Part shown: positions 22,106 to 32,335 of the stretch, in pieces
Numbering within the stretch: the first letter of the stretch is position 1
How the letters are laid out: every line of letters begins with the position of its first letter
Assembly (NCBI GenBank): GCA_029959085.1
Contig: JARWIR010000001.1
Span: 67,704,899-67,768,898 of the forward strand
Origin: Nemophila menziesii
Lineage: Eukaryota; Streptophyta; Magnoliopsida; Boraginales; Hydrophyllaceae
Reading direction: 5' to 3'
DNA: 64,000 nucleotides
Notes under the pieces: generated by a model
What the model was told of the DNA's origin: nothing
Database searches by the model: none
What the model saw: only the letters and a program-made list of their open reading frames with translations
Program-made: the position numbers and the translations under genes

Positions 22106-23618
22106 TGGTGTCGCCTAGGGTGTGATAAAAATAAGATCAATTTAAGTATGGAAAACTATGCACTCTCACCCTAGACAGGCACAGTACTGCAAGTATTACA
22201 GGACGTATGCAAGTTTTAATGATAAGTAGAGTTCGTTCTCAGGGACTTAAGTGTGTTAAACGCGTAGGAACAGATAACGAGTAAAAGTAAATAACTAGAA
22301 GACAGTAAATTAAAGATTTGGATTTTCGAGAATAAGAATTAAAACTAGGAAAATAAAGACAATAAAGTAAAAGATTAAGAATATGAGATGAGAAGTATAG
22401 CTTAGGTTTTGCTAGTATGCACTAATCCTTCTAATTCTATCTATAAATCTAGTTCATAAGGGAGAATATTAGCTCTTGGTAATACTTAGTCAGGATTCTA
22501 AATTCCACTACCTTAGACCTTGAGAGCGACTAAGGGGGCTACGTCACAACCAAGAAGTGATTTAAAATAGGGTTATCAAACGCTACTAAGGCCCTAAGCA
22601 AATACTACAAGTCTTGGTGATACGGTGGTTAAAACAAACCTTAATGACTATCTAGTTAGAAGTATGTTTTGTCAGAACTGCTATCGACACTAGACATTAT
22701 GTGGTGGTTCAATAGTTAAACACCCTGTCAAGGAGACCATCTAACTACTCTTAAAACAATCCTAAAGTGATCAGTTCTAGGAAAGACATTAAATCAAAAC
22801 ACATAAGCAAATATAAAGTAAGAAGCTAATATCAGATTAAAACATATAATTCCCAAAGAAACTTAGATAGAAGAATTAGAATTCATAGATTATACATATG
22901 CAAAACCCAAGCTATGGGAAGTTTAGTTCATACCTGAAGGAAATAAACTAAAAGAAATAATAAAAGACATCATCTTGCTCTCCACAATAAACTGGAAGAA
23001 TAAAACCTTAAGAACTAATTACTATGAGGCAAGGATGATTTACAAGTGATATAAGGGTGTATTTATAGGTGTTTAGAAGACCTAATTCGTTTTCTTGAGG
23101 AAGAGTTAAGGTAATGGACTTCTAGCCCAACTCAAATTCGTATGGAAATAAAGATAAACACTGCTGCGTTGTTTTGGTCATAACTTCTTTATTATTGGTC
23201 CGATTTTGCTCCACAAGATACCAAAAGAATCGCAACAGAATTATCTAGACCCTATAGGAGTAATTTACCAAATTCGGCCTCTTTATTAGGTAAAAACGCC
23301 TATCTTTGCAGAATCCCAAATTTAGGCAGCTTTTCCATCTTTTTAGCAATTCCTTCCTTATCTCCAATTACCATGCATATCTCCTTCCATAAGTTGTTGT
23401 CTTTGACTTGGACTCTAATTAATCTCCATAATTATCTTTAAAGCTACACACTAAATAAACAATTAAACCCAATATGCTCTAAAAACATTAATTCTACAAA
23501 TCAAGACACAAAATAGGAAAGTGCACTAAAACTCAAGAAAATCGACATTATTGACTCCTAAAACACTAAAAATGATGTCTCATCTTAACATAAATCTATC
23601 ACAAATGAGGAGACATCA
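22106..23618 (-). repeat. 5' LTR of element C (1,513 bp)
   Basis: Pairs with 13783-15300; differences are scattered substitutions plus a short deletion near 23330. TATA-like tatttata at 23060-23067. Followed by CGCAC, the target duplication. Confidence 0.93.
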
Positions 23619-23838
23619 CGCACCGATGGTGTATCCCTTCCGAAAATTTTTGTTTCTTCCCTAACTCGTTTTCTCCAATTCCTAAACATCAAAAACACTA
23701 ATACCTTTCTCAAATATGCAATATCAACTAAAAATAACTAAACTAAAAATGTAAAAGACATAAAAACATAAAAATTGCGGGTTGTCTCCCGTACAGCACT
23801 TTTATTTACGTCTTTCAAAGTTAGACGTGTTACCTCTA
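23619..23838 (-). repeat. Rest of element B spacer after element C
   Basis: Starts with the second CGCAC (23619-23623), then the non-GC-rich end of the spacer (homologous to about 3040-3247 in A), leading into the protease ORF of B. No gene. Confidence 0.8.
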
Positions 23839-25338
23839 TCAAGATTTGCGAATATAGCCTCCCCAACAACGATTTAGGCTATGAACGTCAACTAATCTGC
23901 GCTTGACCCCAGTTTTGGGTCGAATTTCTATCACCTTGGCTGAAACAACCTTAGTGACAATGAATGGTCCCATCCACGAGTCTTTGAAACTTCTTGGCCT
24001 ATTCTCGCGTTTGTGATCTTTCCATAGAACTTCATGGCCAACCCCAAACTCAATGTTTGGCTCAGTATCCACAGGCTTTAAGTGGATCTTCTCAGGAGGG
24101 ACTTTGTGGTGTGAAAGGCTGTGGATGACAGGAACGGTGGGATCTAACTTCCTTGGTTTCTTACCCAAGACATAGAAGGTCTCGGATACATTCTTTGCAT
24201 GAAGGGTGATGGTCCCTTCTTGTAAGTTGATGACACTTTGACTTGTGGCCATGAAGGGCCATCCAAGTATGATCGGAACCTGCTTATCTGCATCAAACTC
24301 AAGAATAACAAAGTCAGTAGGGATGGCGATACTACCTGCACGAATTAATACGTCCTCCACTGTTCCCCATGTCCTTCTAACTGAGTTGTCAGCGAACTGC
24401 AACTTCACTGGAGTTTTCTCTGATTTCTGAAGTCCAAGTCTCTCGAACACGGACTTAGGCATAAGATTCACACCAGAACCCACATCATACATCGCTTTAA
24501 CCTTGAGCATACCATTTAATTGAATACGAAGGTTGAAACTTCCCGGATCTTTAAGCTTTGTTGGTAGCTCTCGTTCACTTCTTCTCGAAACCCTCAGGTT
24601 CTCTCTTTGGATCTCTACACTCGCCTCTTTCTCAGGAATGATTTGCGTAAAAACGTGTTGCGGTGTGAGTCCTTTCTTCGCAATCTCAAGCATTTGGGCG
24701 TTGATATTTTCAGGTGTATACGCCTCTACAAATGTCTTGAGTACAGTGCCATCCTTAGGATTTGTATCAGTAATAGTTGATGACACTGGTTGAACAATAG
24801 GTGGCGATTCCACCTTCTCTTCTTCTTTCTCTTCTGGCACAGCAGGTGCAACTTCATCCTCTTTCTTTGATTCCTCCTCGGAGGTTTCTTTCTCTTTTGA
24901 ATTTAGCTCAGCTTGATAATCCATTACCGATCGAATATCCTCTTGCATCTTCCTTAGAAGTTGTATAAATTCGGCTTTCTCTTGATCGTCCTCCACATAA
25001 ACCTCAGAACAGTCAGATTCCACGGGGCTAGACTTGGTTGGTTCTTCTTCGGTACTCGGAACTTCAACGGCACTAACGGGAGCATGCGGTACTTCCTTTT
25101 GTTCTTCTTCAATTTCATGGAAAATAACCTTGCAAGCTTCGAACCCAACATTGTTTTCACCTCCTTCGATTGCCTTTACTTCTTTCTGTTCCATTAAATT
25201 TGTTAACACTTTGTTTAACTGTTCTACTTGCGTACCTAAAATCTGAAGTACGGCATCTTGTCCTCGGACTTTCTCTTCCTGAGCATTCATAGTCGTGGTC
25301 AAACGGTCCAGAGCTTGTACTATCTGTCGATTATCCAT
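23839..25338 (-). pseudogene. Element B Gag tail, protease and integrase C-terminal tail
   Basis: 499 residues, in frame with gag but separated from it by a TAG near 25372 (KTLPQYPQ region). Order: acidic Glu/Lys Gag tail (about 1-215), ENINAQMLEIAKKG, protease (DVGSGVNLMP, IILGWPFMA with Trp for the usual Arg), and integrase tail DSWMGPFIVTKV to WGGYIRKS. It is the best copy for seeing that Gag tail, protease and integrase tail form one reading frame in the ancestor. Confidence 0.78.
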
Positions 25339-25371
25339 AGATCCTTCTTGAGGATACTGAGGTAAAGTTTT

Positions 25372-26676
25372 CTAATCTAACGAATCGGTATAGGCATCTT
25401 GAACAGGTTGTTGAGGGGGAGCAGATCTATTTTGATATTGATTTTGATACTGACCTCTCGGTTGGAAAGAGTTGTTCTGGGGGCGCGGTTGATAATGACC
25501 AGGATTAGCGGCCCCTTGTGGATTTGAATACTGCATACCCGGATGATTTCGGTTACCCCATTGATAGCCTCCTCGGTTGGATATAAAGTAAACGGGTTGT
25601 GGATTTGATTCGCACTCTTCCCATGTATGATTATTAACCCCACATTGTTGACAACCTTGTGCTTCTTGTACTACGTTTGCAGCGGCTAAATTCTTTTGCA
25701 TCTCTAACTTCAGCTCTTTGATTTGATTTTCTAATGCGGATATTTGAGCTGATTTTGCAGTTTCTGCATCTAAACGAAGCGTTCCTCGGGTCTTTGCAAT
25801 AGAAGCTCGCGTTGAAGGCCAACTTCTTTCTTGTTCCATAATATTCTCTAAAACCTCGGAAGCTTCATTATGATTCATGGATACAAAATTACCCTTTCCA
25901 ATGTTATCCACCTTTTCTCTACCTTTATCATTAAGTCCTTCATAGAATATAGCAAGTTGTAGAGCAGGGGTATAACCATGGAGCGGACACCTAGCTAATT
26001 TCTGTTGAAACCTTGTCCATGACTCTCCTACTGTTTCTCCATCTTCTTGACAAAATCTTGCAAGCTCGGTTTGGTCTTTGAGTCTCATGCTCTTCGGATA
26101 AAAGCGGTTAAAGAACGCGGCTTGAAGTTCTCTCCAAGAATGAATTGTTCCCTGTGGTTGTCTTTCTAGCCATTCGCTAGCTCTACCGGTCAAGAAGAAC
26201 GAAAACATATGACAATACAGTTGCTCGCGTGTAATGCCAGGAGTAATGTAGGCATCACAAATCTGCATGAACTTCTGAATCGATCTTACCGGATCTTTAA
26301 TTGCTGTACCATTGTAAAGTCCAAAACTTTGAAATTGACTAAGCATACCCGGATCGGGTCTAAATTTGATATTCTGGATCTCTGGAGGACGATAACCGAT
26401 TGGTTGAACATGAAACGGTACATGAAGACCAGGGAGATCTTGTTGTACTCGATTCTGTTGATTGAAGTTATTCTGCCCATTACCTCCTCCTAAAGGATGC
26501 TGTACACCAAGTGGAATAAATGCTGGAGGTCCTCCTGGTGCAAAGTAAACTAACCCCGGACCATCATCTTGCATCTCTGCCATAGCTCTTCTCAAGGCTC
26601 TTTCCTCGCGAATTCGTTTATTATAGGATCTGAAGCTCCTCTCAGGCTCCGGTAACGGAGGCCAAGAATTAAACAC
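25372..26676 (-). pseudogene. gag: Element B Gag, cut by a nonsense change
   Basis: 434 residues: leader FNSWPPLPEPERSFR, Gag domain, and knuckle CQQCGVNNHTWEEC near residue 320, followed by GGYQWGNRNHPG, a few residues longer than in A and C. It stops at TAG after TDSLD, where A and C have a Gln codon (CAG), a single-base change. The start lies inside the conserved leader, so a longer N-terminus is possible. Confidence 0.8.
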
Positions 26677-26807
26677 TGTGAAACCTGAAAAAGACTAAAG
26701 CAAACCACAAGCGTAAATCCGGAAAAATAAGAACTAAAAACTGAAAATTTAAAATTAATTAAAAACCACTACTCGAAATAGATAACCCACACGCTAACGA
26801 GACACAA

Positions 26808-26826
26808 GTCTCCGGCAGCGGCGCCA
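26808..26826 (-). promoter_or_regulatory. Primer binding site of element B (tRNA-Asp, degraded)
   Basis: Minus strand TGGCGCCGCTGCCGGAGAC: one base (A for G) differs from the sites of A and C. Confidence 0.75.
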
Positions 26827-26832
26827 AAAACT

Positions 26833-28344
26833 TGGTGTCGCCTAGGGTGTGATAAAATTAATACAAATAAAGGTCAAGAAAACTACGCACTCTCACCCTA
26901 GACAGGCACGGTACTGCAAGTATTACAGGACGTATGCAAGTTTTAGTTAGTAAGTTGAGTTTGTTCTCAGGGACTTAAGTGTGTTATACGCGTGAGTAGG
27001 AATAACGAGTAAAAGTAAATAAATAAAAGACAGAAAATAGAAGATATGAATTTCGAATTAACTAATTAAAACTAGGAAAATAAAGACAATAAAATAAATA
27101 ACTAAGAATATGAGATGAGAGATGTAGCTTAGGTTTTGCTAGTATGCACTAATCCTTCTAATTCTATCTATAGATCTAGTTAATAAGGGAGAATATTAGC
27201 TCTTGGTATACTTAGTTAGGATTCTAAATTCCCATACCTTAGACCTTGAGAGCGACTAAGGGGGCTACGGCATAACCAAGACGTGGTTTAAAATAGGGTT
27301 ATCAAGCGCTACCAAGGCCCTAAGCAAACACTTCAATCAATTGGTGATATGGTGATTAAAACAAACCCTAATGACTATCTAGTTAGAATCATGTTTTGTC
27401 AGAACTAATATCGACACTAGACGTTATATGGTGGTTTAATAGTTAAACACCCAGCTAAGGTGATCATCTAACTACTATTAAGGTAATCCTAAACGTTGCG
27501 CACCGCAAGGAAAACATACATTAAATCAAAACACATAATCAAATATAAAGGTAAGTAGCTAATATCAAATTAAAACATATCATTCCCAAAGAAACTTAGA
27601 TAGAAGAATTAGAATTCATAGTTTATACATGATGCAAAACCCAAGCTATGGGAGGTTTAGTTCATACCTGATGGAAATAAACGAAAAGAAATTACAAAAG
27701 ACATCATCTTGCTCTCTACAATAAACTGGAAGAATAAAACCTTAAGAGCTAATTACTATGAGGCAAGGATGATTTACAAGTGATATAAGGGTGTATTTAT
27801 AGGTGTTTAGAAGACCTAATTCGTTTTCTTGAGGAAGAGATAAAGTATTGGACTCCTAGCCCAACTCAAATTCGTATGGAAATAAAGATAAACACTGCTG
27901 GACCGTTTTAAGCATATCTTCTTCGTTATTGGTCGGTTTTTGATCCATAAGATACCAAAAGAATCCTCACAGAATTACCAAAATCGGCTTCCTTGTAGGA
28001 GTAATCACCACTTCTTTAGGCGTGTGCTGCAGAATTCAGATTTAGGCAGCTTTTCCTTTTCCATATTTTTTGCCTTTGTTTCCTTATCTCCAATTTCCAT
28101 GCTAATCACTTTCCATAAGTTGTAGTCTTTGACTTGGACTCTAATTAATCTCCATAATTATCTTTAAAGCTTTACACTAAAATAAACAATTAAACCCAAT
28201 ATGCTCTAAAAATAATAATTCACTAAATCAAGACTCAAAATAGGAAAGTGCACTAATACTCAAGAAAATCGACATTATGACTTCTAAATCACTAAAAATG
28301 ATGTCTCGTCTTAACATAAATCTATCACAAATGAGGAGACATCA
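26833..28344 (-). repeat. 5' LTR of element B (1,512 bp)
   Basis: Pairs with 8645-10180. By eye it is more divergent from its partner than C's two LTRs are from each other. Followed by CCCCC (28345-28349), the target duplication. Confidence 0.92.
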
Positions 28345-29292
28345 CCCCCACCGCAAGACGTTCAGTATAGCCATATAATGGTAGTCGTGAATGAGCTTTA
28401 GGTAGCCCAAGGCCTTCCCCATATATACCTCCTACTCTTTCCACTACTATTACTTGTCCTCTAGTTTTCTCTATGCTGGTGTGATCAAATCGATGGAGTT
28501 TATTAATCAAATGAGGTCACAGTCGGGTTCGCCCCCTTTCACTCTGATGCCACAAAACACTGAAACTACTCAATCTATAACTGGTACATCTAATACACTA
28601 GTAGTCCTGGATAAAGAATCTGATGATGATGATGAAAGAAGCGATTCAGAAAAAAATGAGGGAGGTGAAGAAACCCGATTATAGGTTGGATGTTTATGAT
28701 TTGTTTTGGTTGTTTGCTTGTTATTTAGTTGTTTATCGATGTATATAGATTCTATTTTAATTATTGTTTGAATTTTGTTTTAATTGACGATGATTTCATT
28801 GTAATTTATTATTGGTATTTTAATTATTATTGTTTTAATTAATATGAATTATTTATATCAATTCGAATTAAATAATAAAAAAATTAATTATAAATAAATA
28901 AATTGTCATTAGCGACTACATTTAGTCGTCATAGTTCGTGTAGTCGCTGGTTAGGTATCTCTAACGCGTAGACATTCAATAATTATCGACAACTATGTAG
29001 TCAAAAAATAAGAGAAAATTAACGACTAGTTAGTAGTAGTCAGTGATAATATCTAACGACTACATTGTGTAATTGTTAATAATTCATCAATAACGACTAC
29101 AATTGTAGTCGTTAACTGTATTGAGTTTTAGAATACATTAGTCGCTAAAGAGTTTCTTTAACGACCAATCACTAGCGACTAAATACCATCTACTACAAGT
29201 AGTCGCTAATGTGAATATCTCTCTTTCGCGACTGAATTTTTTACCACTAGCAAATACATATGTAGTAACGAATGGTGACGACGAGTGTAGTG
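28345..29292 (+). mobile_element. CACTA transposon remnant, right part with terminus
   Basis: Continues the transposon interrupted at 8644. A short open frame (28454-28684, ending in an acidic DDDDERSDSEKNEG tail) may be the C-terminal exon. After about 220 bp of AT-rich sequence come subterminal repeats and an end reading tgtagtg, the complement of CACTACA. The left terminus must lie beyond element A and off the window, or is lost. Confidence 0.62.
28908..29292 (+). repeat. CACTA subterminal repeats and right terminal inverted repeat
   Basis: At least ten copies of a motif near tagcgactac or its complement gtagtcgcta, in both orientations, are packed into about 380 bp, ending in tgtagtg (29286-29292). 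Such arrays bind transposase in En/Spm elements. The 3 bp after the end (tag) would be one target-duplication copy. Confidence 0.62.
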
Positions 29293-30099
29293 TAGAGATT
29301 ATTGTATTGACAATGTCCTATGAAAGTTAATGAAAGAAATAGAGAAACAAGAATAAGTGGTGAGAAAATTATATTATTGATATGAGACTATGTTTACAAT
29401 ACAATAAAGACTTCTATTTACAAAGAAGGATAACTTGTTCTCTAAATAAATTTAATTAAATTTTACTTTTATAGGCTTGATAAATAAACAGTAAATATAT
29501 GAACTAAGAATTAATATCTATCTAAATAGTTCATAATACTAATCAATTGTTGCTGTAGATTTTTCAGAAAATATTTATATATCTTTTATATATATATATG
29601 AGAGGTGTTTTAGTATAACTAGGATTTCTTTTTTGTTAATTAAAAATGAATTATTTGCTAGAAAACAATAGAAATTTCACATTCAATCAATAGCTTTTTT
29701 GAATAAGCACTTAAAAATGCTCGAAGTGCTTTTTTGAATAAGCACTTAAAAATGCTTCTAGAACTTTTAAAATATTTTACACATTGAAAAGAGTTTTTTT
29801 ACACTAAATAAACACTTCTAAGCGTGTGTTTAGTATTGTTTAGGTTTAAACAATTTTTTTTTCAATTTAAATTGATACATGTTCGTTTGTTTCAAGTTTA
29901 GTTCTATTAGTTTTTATGTTTTTATAAAATTTTATACTATATAATATGATATAAATGTACAAATATTTTTATTCAGAATTTTGATTTTCTTTTTGGACAA
30001 TTCAGGATTTTAGGTTTATCTATGAGATTATGGTTGTAATCAAGTTAGTTTAATCAGATAATTCTATCAAATAATCAAGTTAGTTCTTTTTAATATTAT
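29293..30099. other. AT-rich intergenic sequence
   Basis: No convincing gene. A 35-bp direct repeat occurs twice in tandem (copies start at 29693 and 29728, gcttttttgaataagcac). The stretch around 29300-29480 resembles a degraded copia LTR in style, but I see no paired ends. Confidence 0.5.
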
Positions 30100-30246
30100 T
30101 TTTTTCAGAATTTTTTTTTAAAATATTTTTTTCGAAATATTTTTTTCCTGAATTTTTTTTTCAAATTCCTTTTAAATTTTTTTCCCGAATTTTTTTTTAT
30201 GTACACACAATTCTGAGATTTGTGTGTTACATGAACACACAAAATT

Positions 30247-30860
30247 GGAGCCTTACCCGATTCAAAAAGGGATTGATTCCCGGGAAGGCAAATGCTACCT
30301 TGACAGAAGACTTTACTAAACTTCCAGAACCTTGAATGAAAAAATAGAGATTTCAATATATCATTAAGAGAAGAACTATTCCTTAGAAGAACTAGATCCG
30401 CCGAAATATTCTCTAGATTCTTACTTCACTTCTTCTATCATATAGTTGTACAGTCCTGTAACATGGTAAGTGTGCCATATCCGTCTTGGCTTCAAAGTCT
30501 GATTCCGAAAAGACACCGACCCTAGTCAGTGTAAATGATGTAGACGGAACCCGCTCCGGGCTTGATCACCACCGAAAATTTCCCGAGACGGTGCGGACTT
30601 GACGTCATCCCCACCTTCCTCCAGTATATCACTGGCAGTCCTTCGTGAGTGCGGCACGCACCTTTTTGTTTGTTTCGGAGCCGTTTTGGCGGGGCGTACT
30701 AAACCCACTACGTACCACACCACCGGGCGGCTCGCCTGAATGCCGAGTCTTCTTATTAGTAAAGTGCGCTAGCTGGAATAAAAAAAGAGCGCTAACTAGA
30801 AAGTGCTTCGAAAGGCGCCAGCTACCTTCTTACTGACAGCACAGCTACGTGCTGTATTCA
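30247..30860 (-). other. Nuclear insertion of mitochondrial DNA
   Basis: A GC-richer island inside the repeat array, bounded by minisatellite-type sequence on both sides (tgtgtgttacatgaacacac before, gtgttcaatgaacacacaaa after). It contains a clear piece of mitochondrial small-subunit rRNA; the sequence around it is not rRNA, so the insert is a mosaic or came from a rearranged mitochondrial region. Boundaries are approximate. Confidence 0.6.
30592..30655 (-). pseudogene. rrn18: Fragment of mitochondrial 18S rRNA
   Basis: On the minus strand it reads CTGGAGGAAGGTGGGGATGA followed by CGTCAAGTCCGCA, preceded by CTCACGAAGGACTGCCAGTG. These are the conserved words just after position 1170 of bacterial-type 16S rRNA, in the form seen in plant mitochondria. 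Only about 60-70 bases are present, not a functional gene. Confidence 0.72.
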
Positions 30861-30879
30861 AAAAATTTATAAATTTGAG

Positions 30880-31385
30880 TATTATGTGTTCAATGAACAC
30901 ACAAATCTCAGATTTGTGTGTTGCAGTAATACACAATTTTGCGATTTGTGTGTTCAGGAATACACAAAATTTGAACAAACAAAATCAAGTTTTGTAAATT
31001 TGATTTATATGTGTTCCATCAATACACAAATCAAAGACTTGTGTGTTCCAGGAGCGCACAACCCTGAGACTTTTGTGTTCCAGGAACGCACAAATCAGAG
31101 ACTTTTGTGTTCCAGGAACGCACAAATCTGAGACTTGTGTGGTCCAGGCACAAATCAGATACTTGTGTGTTCCAAGAACACACATATCAGAGACTTGTGC
31201 GTTCCAGGAACGCACAAATCTGAGACTTGTGTGTTCCAAGAATACACAGAATTGGAACAAACAAAATCAAGTTTTGTGTATTCTAGTAATAGATAAATTC
31301 AATTTTTATGTGTTCCATGAATACACAAAATTGAGATTTGTGTGTTCCAAGAATACACAGAATTGGAATAACACAAAACACAAAA
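30880..31385. repeat. 36-bp minisatellite with palindromic units
   Basis: About 12-13 imperfect units of about 36 bp, for example gtgttccaggaacgcacaaa followed by tcagagactt. Each unit is close to self-complementary (tgtgttcc ... aacgcaca). A longer block ending gaacaaacaaaatcaagttt appears at about 30975 and again at about 31255, suggesting a higher-order period near 290 bp. Stray units occur at about 30205 and 31520. Long frames through the array on both strands are by-products. Confidence 0.75.
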
Positions 31386-31800
31386 ATAACAAAAAAGAGT
31401 TGGACAAAAAGATAATATACCAAGATAGTTAAAGACGAATAAAAATAAGGTATATACGATTAATAAATATATAAAAACAATATTGTTAAAGAATAGAATC
31501 ATTTAGATCGATTTTATGATTTTGTGTGTTACAACAACACATAACCTGAAATTTCGATTTTTTTTTTAAAAAAAATCCGGGAAAAAATTTCTAAAAAAAA
31601 AATCGGGGAAAAAAATTTGAAAAAAAAAATTTCTGAAAAAAAAAATCTAAAAAAAAATATTTTGAAAAAATAATTCTAAAAAAATTTTTTAAAAATTTTA
31701 AAAAAAAATTCAGAAAAAAATAAAAATAATCGGAAAAAAAACTGAAAATAAATATGAAAAAATAAAATAAAAAGCAATAAAAAGATATAAAAAAATCATA

Positions 31801-32323
31801 TAAGGGTAACATTGGAAGGTAAATATGACAATGTGTTTAATTGGGAATTAAGTTAAAAATTTGTGAGTAAGTAGGAAGTAATTTCCTCCTTCCTTTTTTT
31901 TTGAGAATGAAAAGAGAGGAAGTGTAATTAATTGGGAATTATTACTTTTTTATAGCTTAATATTTTTAATTAAATAAATATTAAATATTTATGTTTTTAA
32001 TAATATTTAACATATTTAAATATTTTATAAATCGTAATTCAATAATAATAAGGTTAATAAATTTTTTTCTATCTAAAAAAACTAAAGTACACTTTTTTCT
32101 TTGGAAGGAAGACATATATCATAGTACAGATAGATTATCTAAATAAATTACACCATATTATACTTATATTTGATAATATGAAGGGTTAATTAATTCAAAA
32201 GGCCCAAGACAAAGACATACTTCTAACAAAGTTCCAAAAGTAACTACTAGTTACTATGTGTCCAACCAGCTCGTGTAATTACGATAGTGCAATTATTTAC
32301 GATTTCTTTCTCTCGAGTAAGTC
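31801..32323. other. AT-rich intergenic sequence
   Basis: No gene or recognised repeat. It ends at the 12-bp repeat aaatccaccagc (32324-32335) that bounds the LINE. Confidence 0.5.
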
Positions 32324-32335
32324 AAATCCACCAGC

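Larger units (their letters stand above)
13783..23618 (-). mobile_element. Element C: non-autonomous Athila-like retrotransposon, structurally complete
   Basis: 9,836 bp with LTRs at 13783-15300 and 22106-23618, flanked by the target duplication CGCAC (13778-13782 and 23619-23623). The two LTRs differ at only about 1-2% of positions by eye, so it is the youngest of the three, as its nesting in B requires. Gene order is as in A and B. It has a tRNA-Asp primer site and a polypurine tract. It still carries a stop between gag and protease. Confidence 0.95.
8645..28344 (-). mobile_element. Element B: non-autonomous Athila-like retrotransposon, split by element C
   Basis: LTRs at 8645-10180 (3') and 26833-28344 (5'). 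The flanks are CCCCC at 8640-8644 and at 28345-28349, a 5-bp target duplication. Removing element C (13783-23618) and one CGCAC leaves about 9.86 kb, the same length as C. Same gene order as A and C. It lies inside the CACTA remnant. Coding parts carry a premature stop in gag and a frameshift in ORF2. Confidence 0.93.
30100..31800. repeat. Fold-back structure with A/T-rich inverted arms
   Basis: The left arm (about 30100-30200) is T-tracts broken by short words such as cccgaa, cctgaa and cagaa. The right arm (about 31555-31740) is A-tracts broken by ccggg, ctg and cag words in the complementary order. Between the arms lie a minisatellite and a mitochondrial insert. It could be a fold-back or MULE-like transposon; no transposase is seen and the arms are low complexity, so chance contributes. 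Confidence 0.4.

Noticed and set aside
30880..31385. CRISPR-like array
   Set aside because: The sequence is plant nuclear DNA, and the units are contiguous variable minisatellite repeats without unique spacers.
31043..31432. 129-residue repeat protein
   Set aside because: It is a by-product of a 36-bp repeat with few stops; both strands are open and there is no other coding sign.
31591..31812. 73-residue Phe-rich membrane protein on the minus strand
   Set aside because: It is the translation of A-tracts in the fold-back arm.
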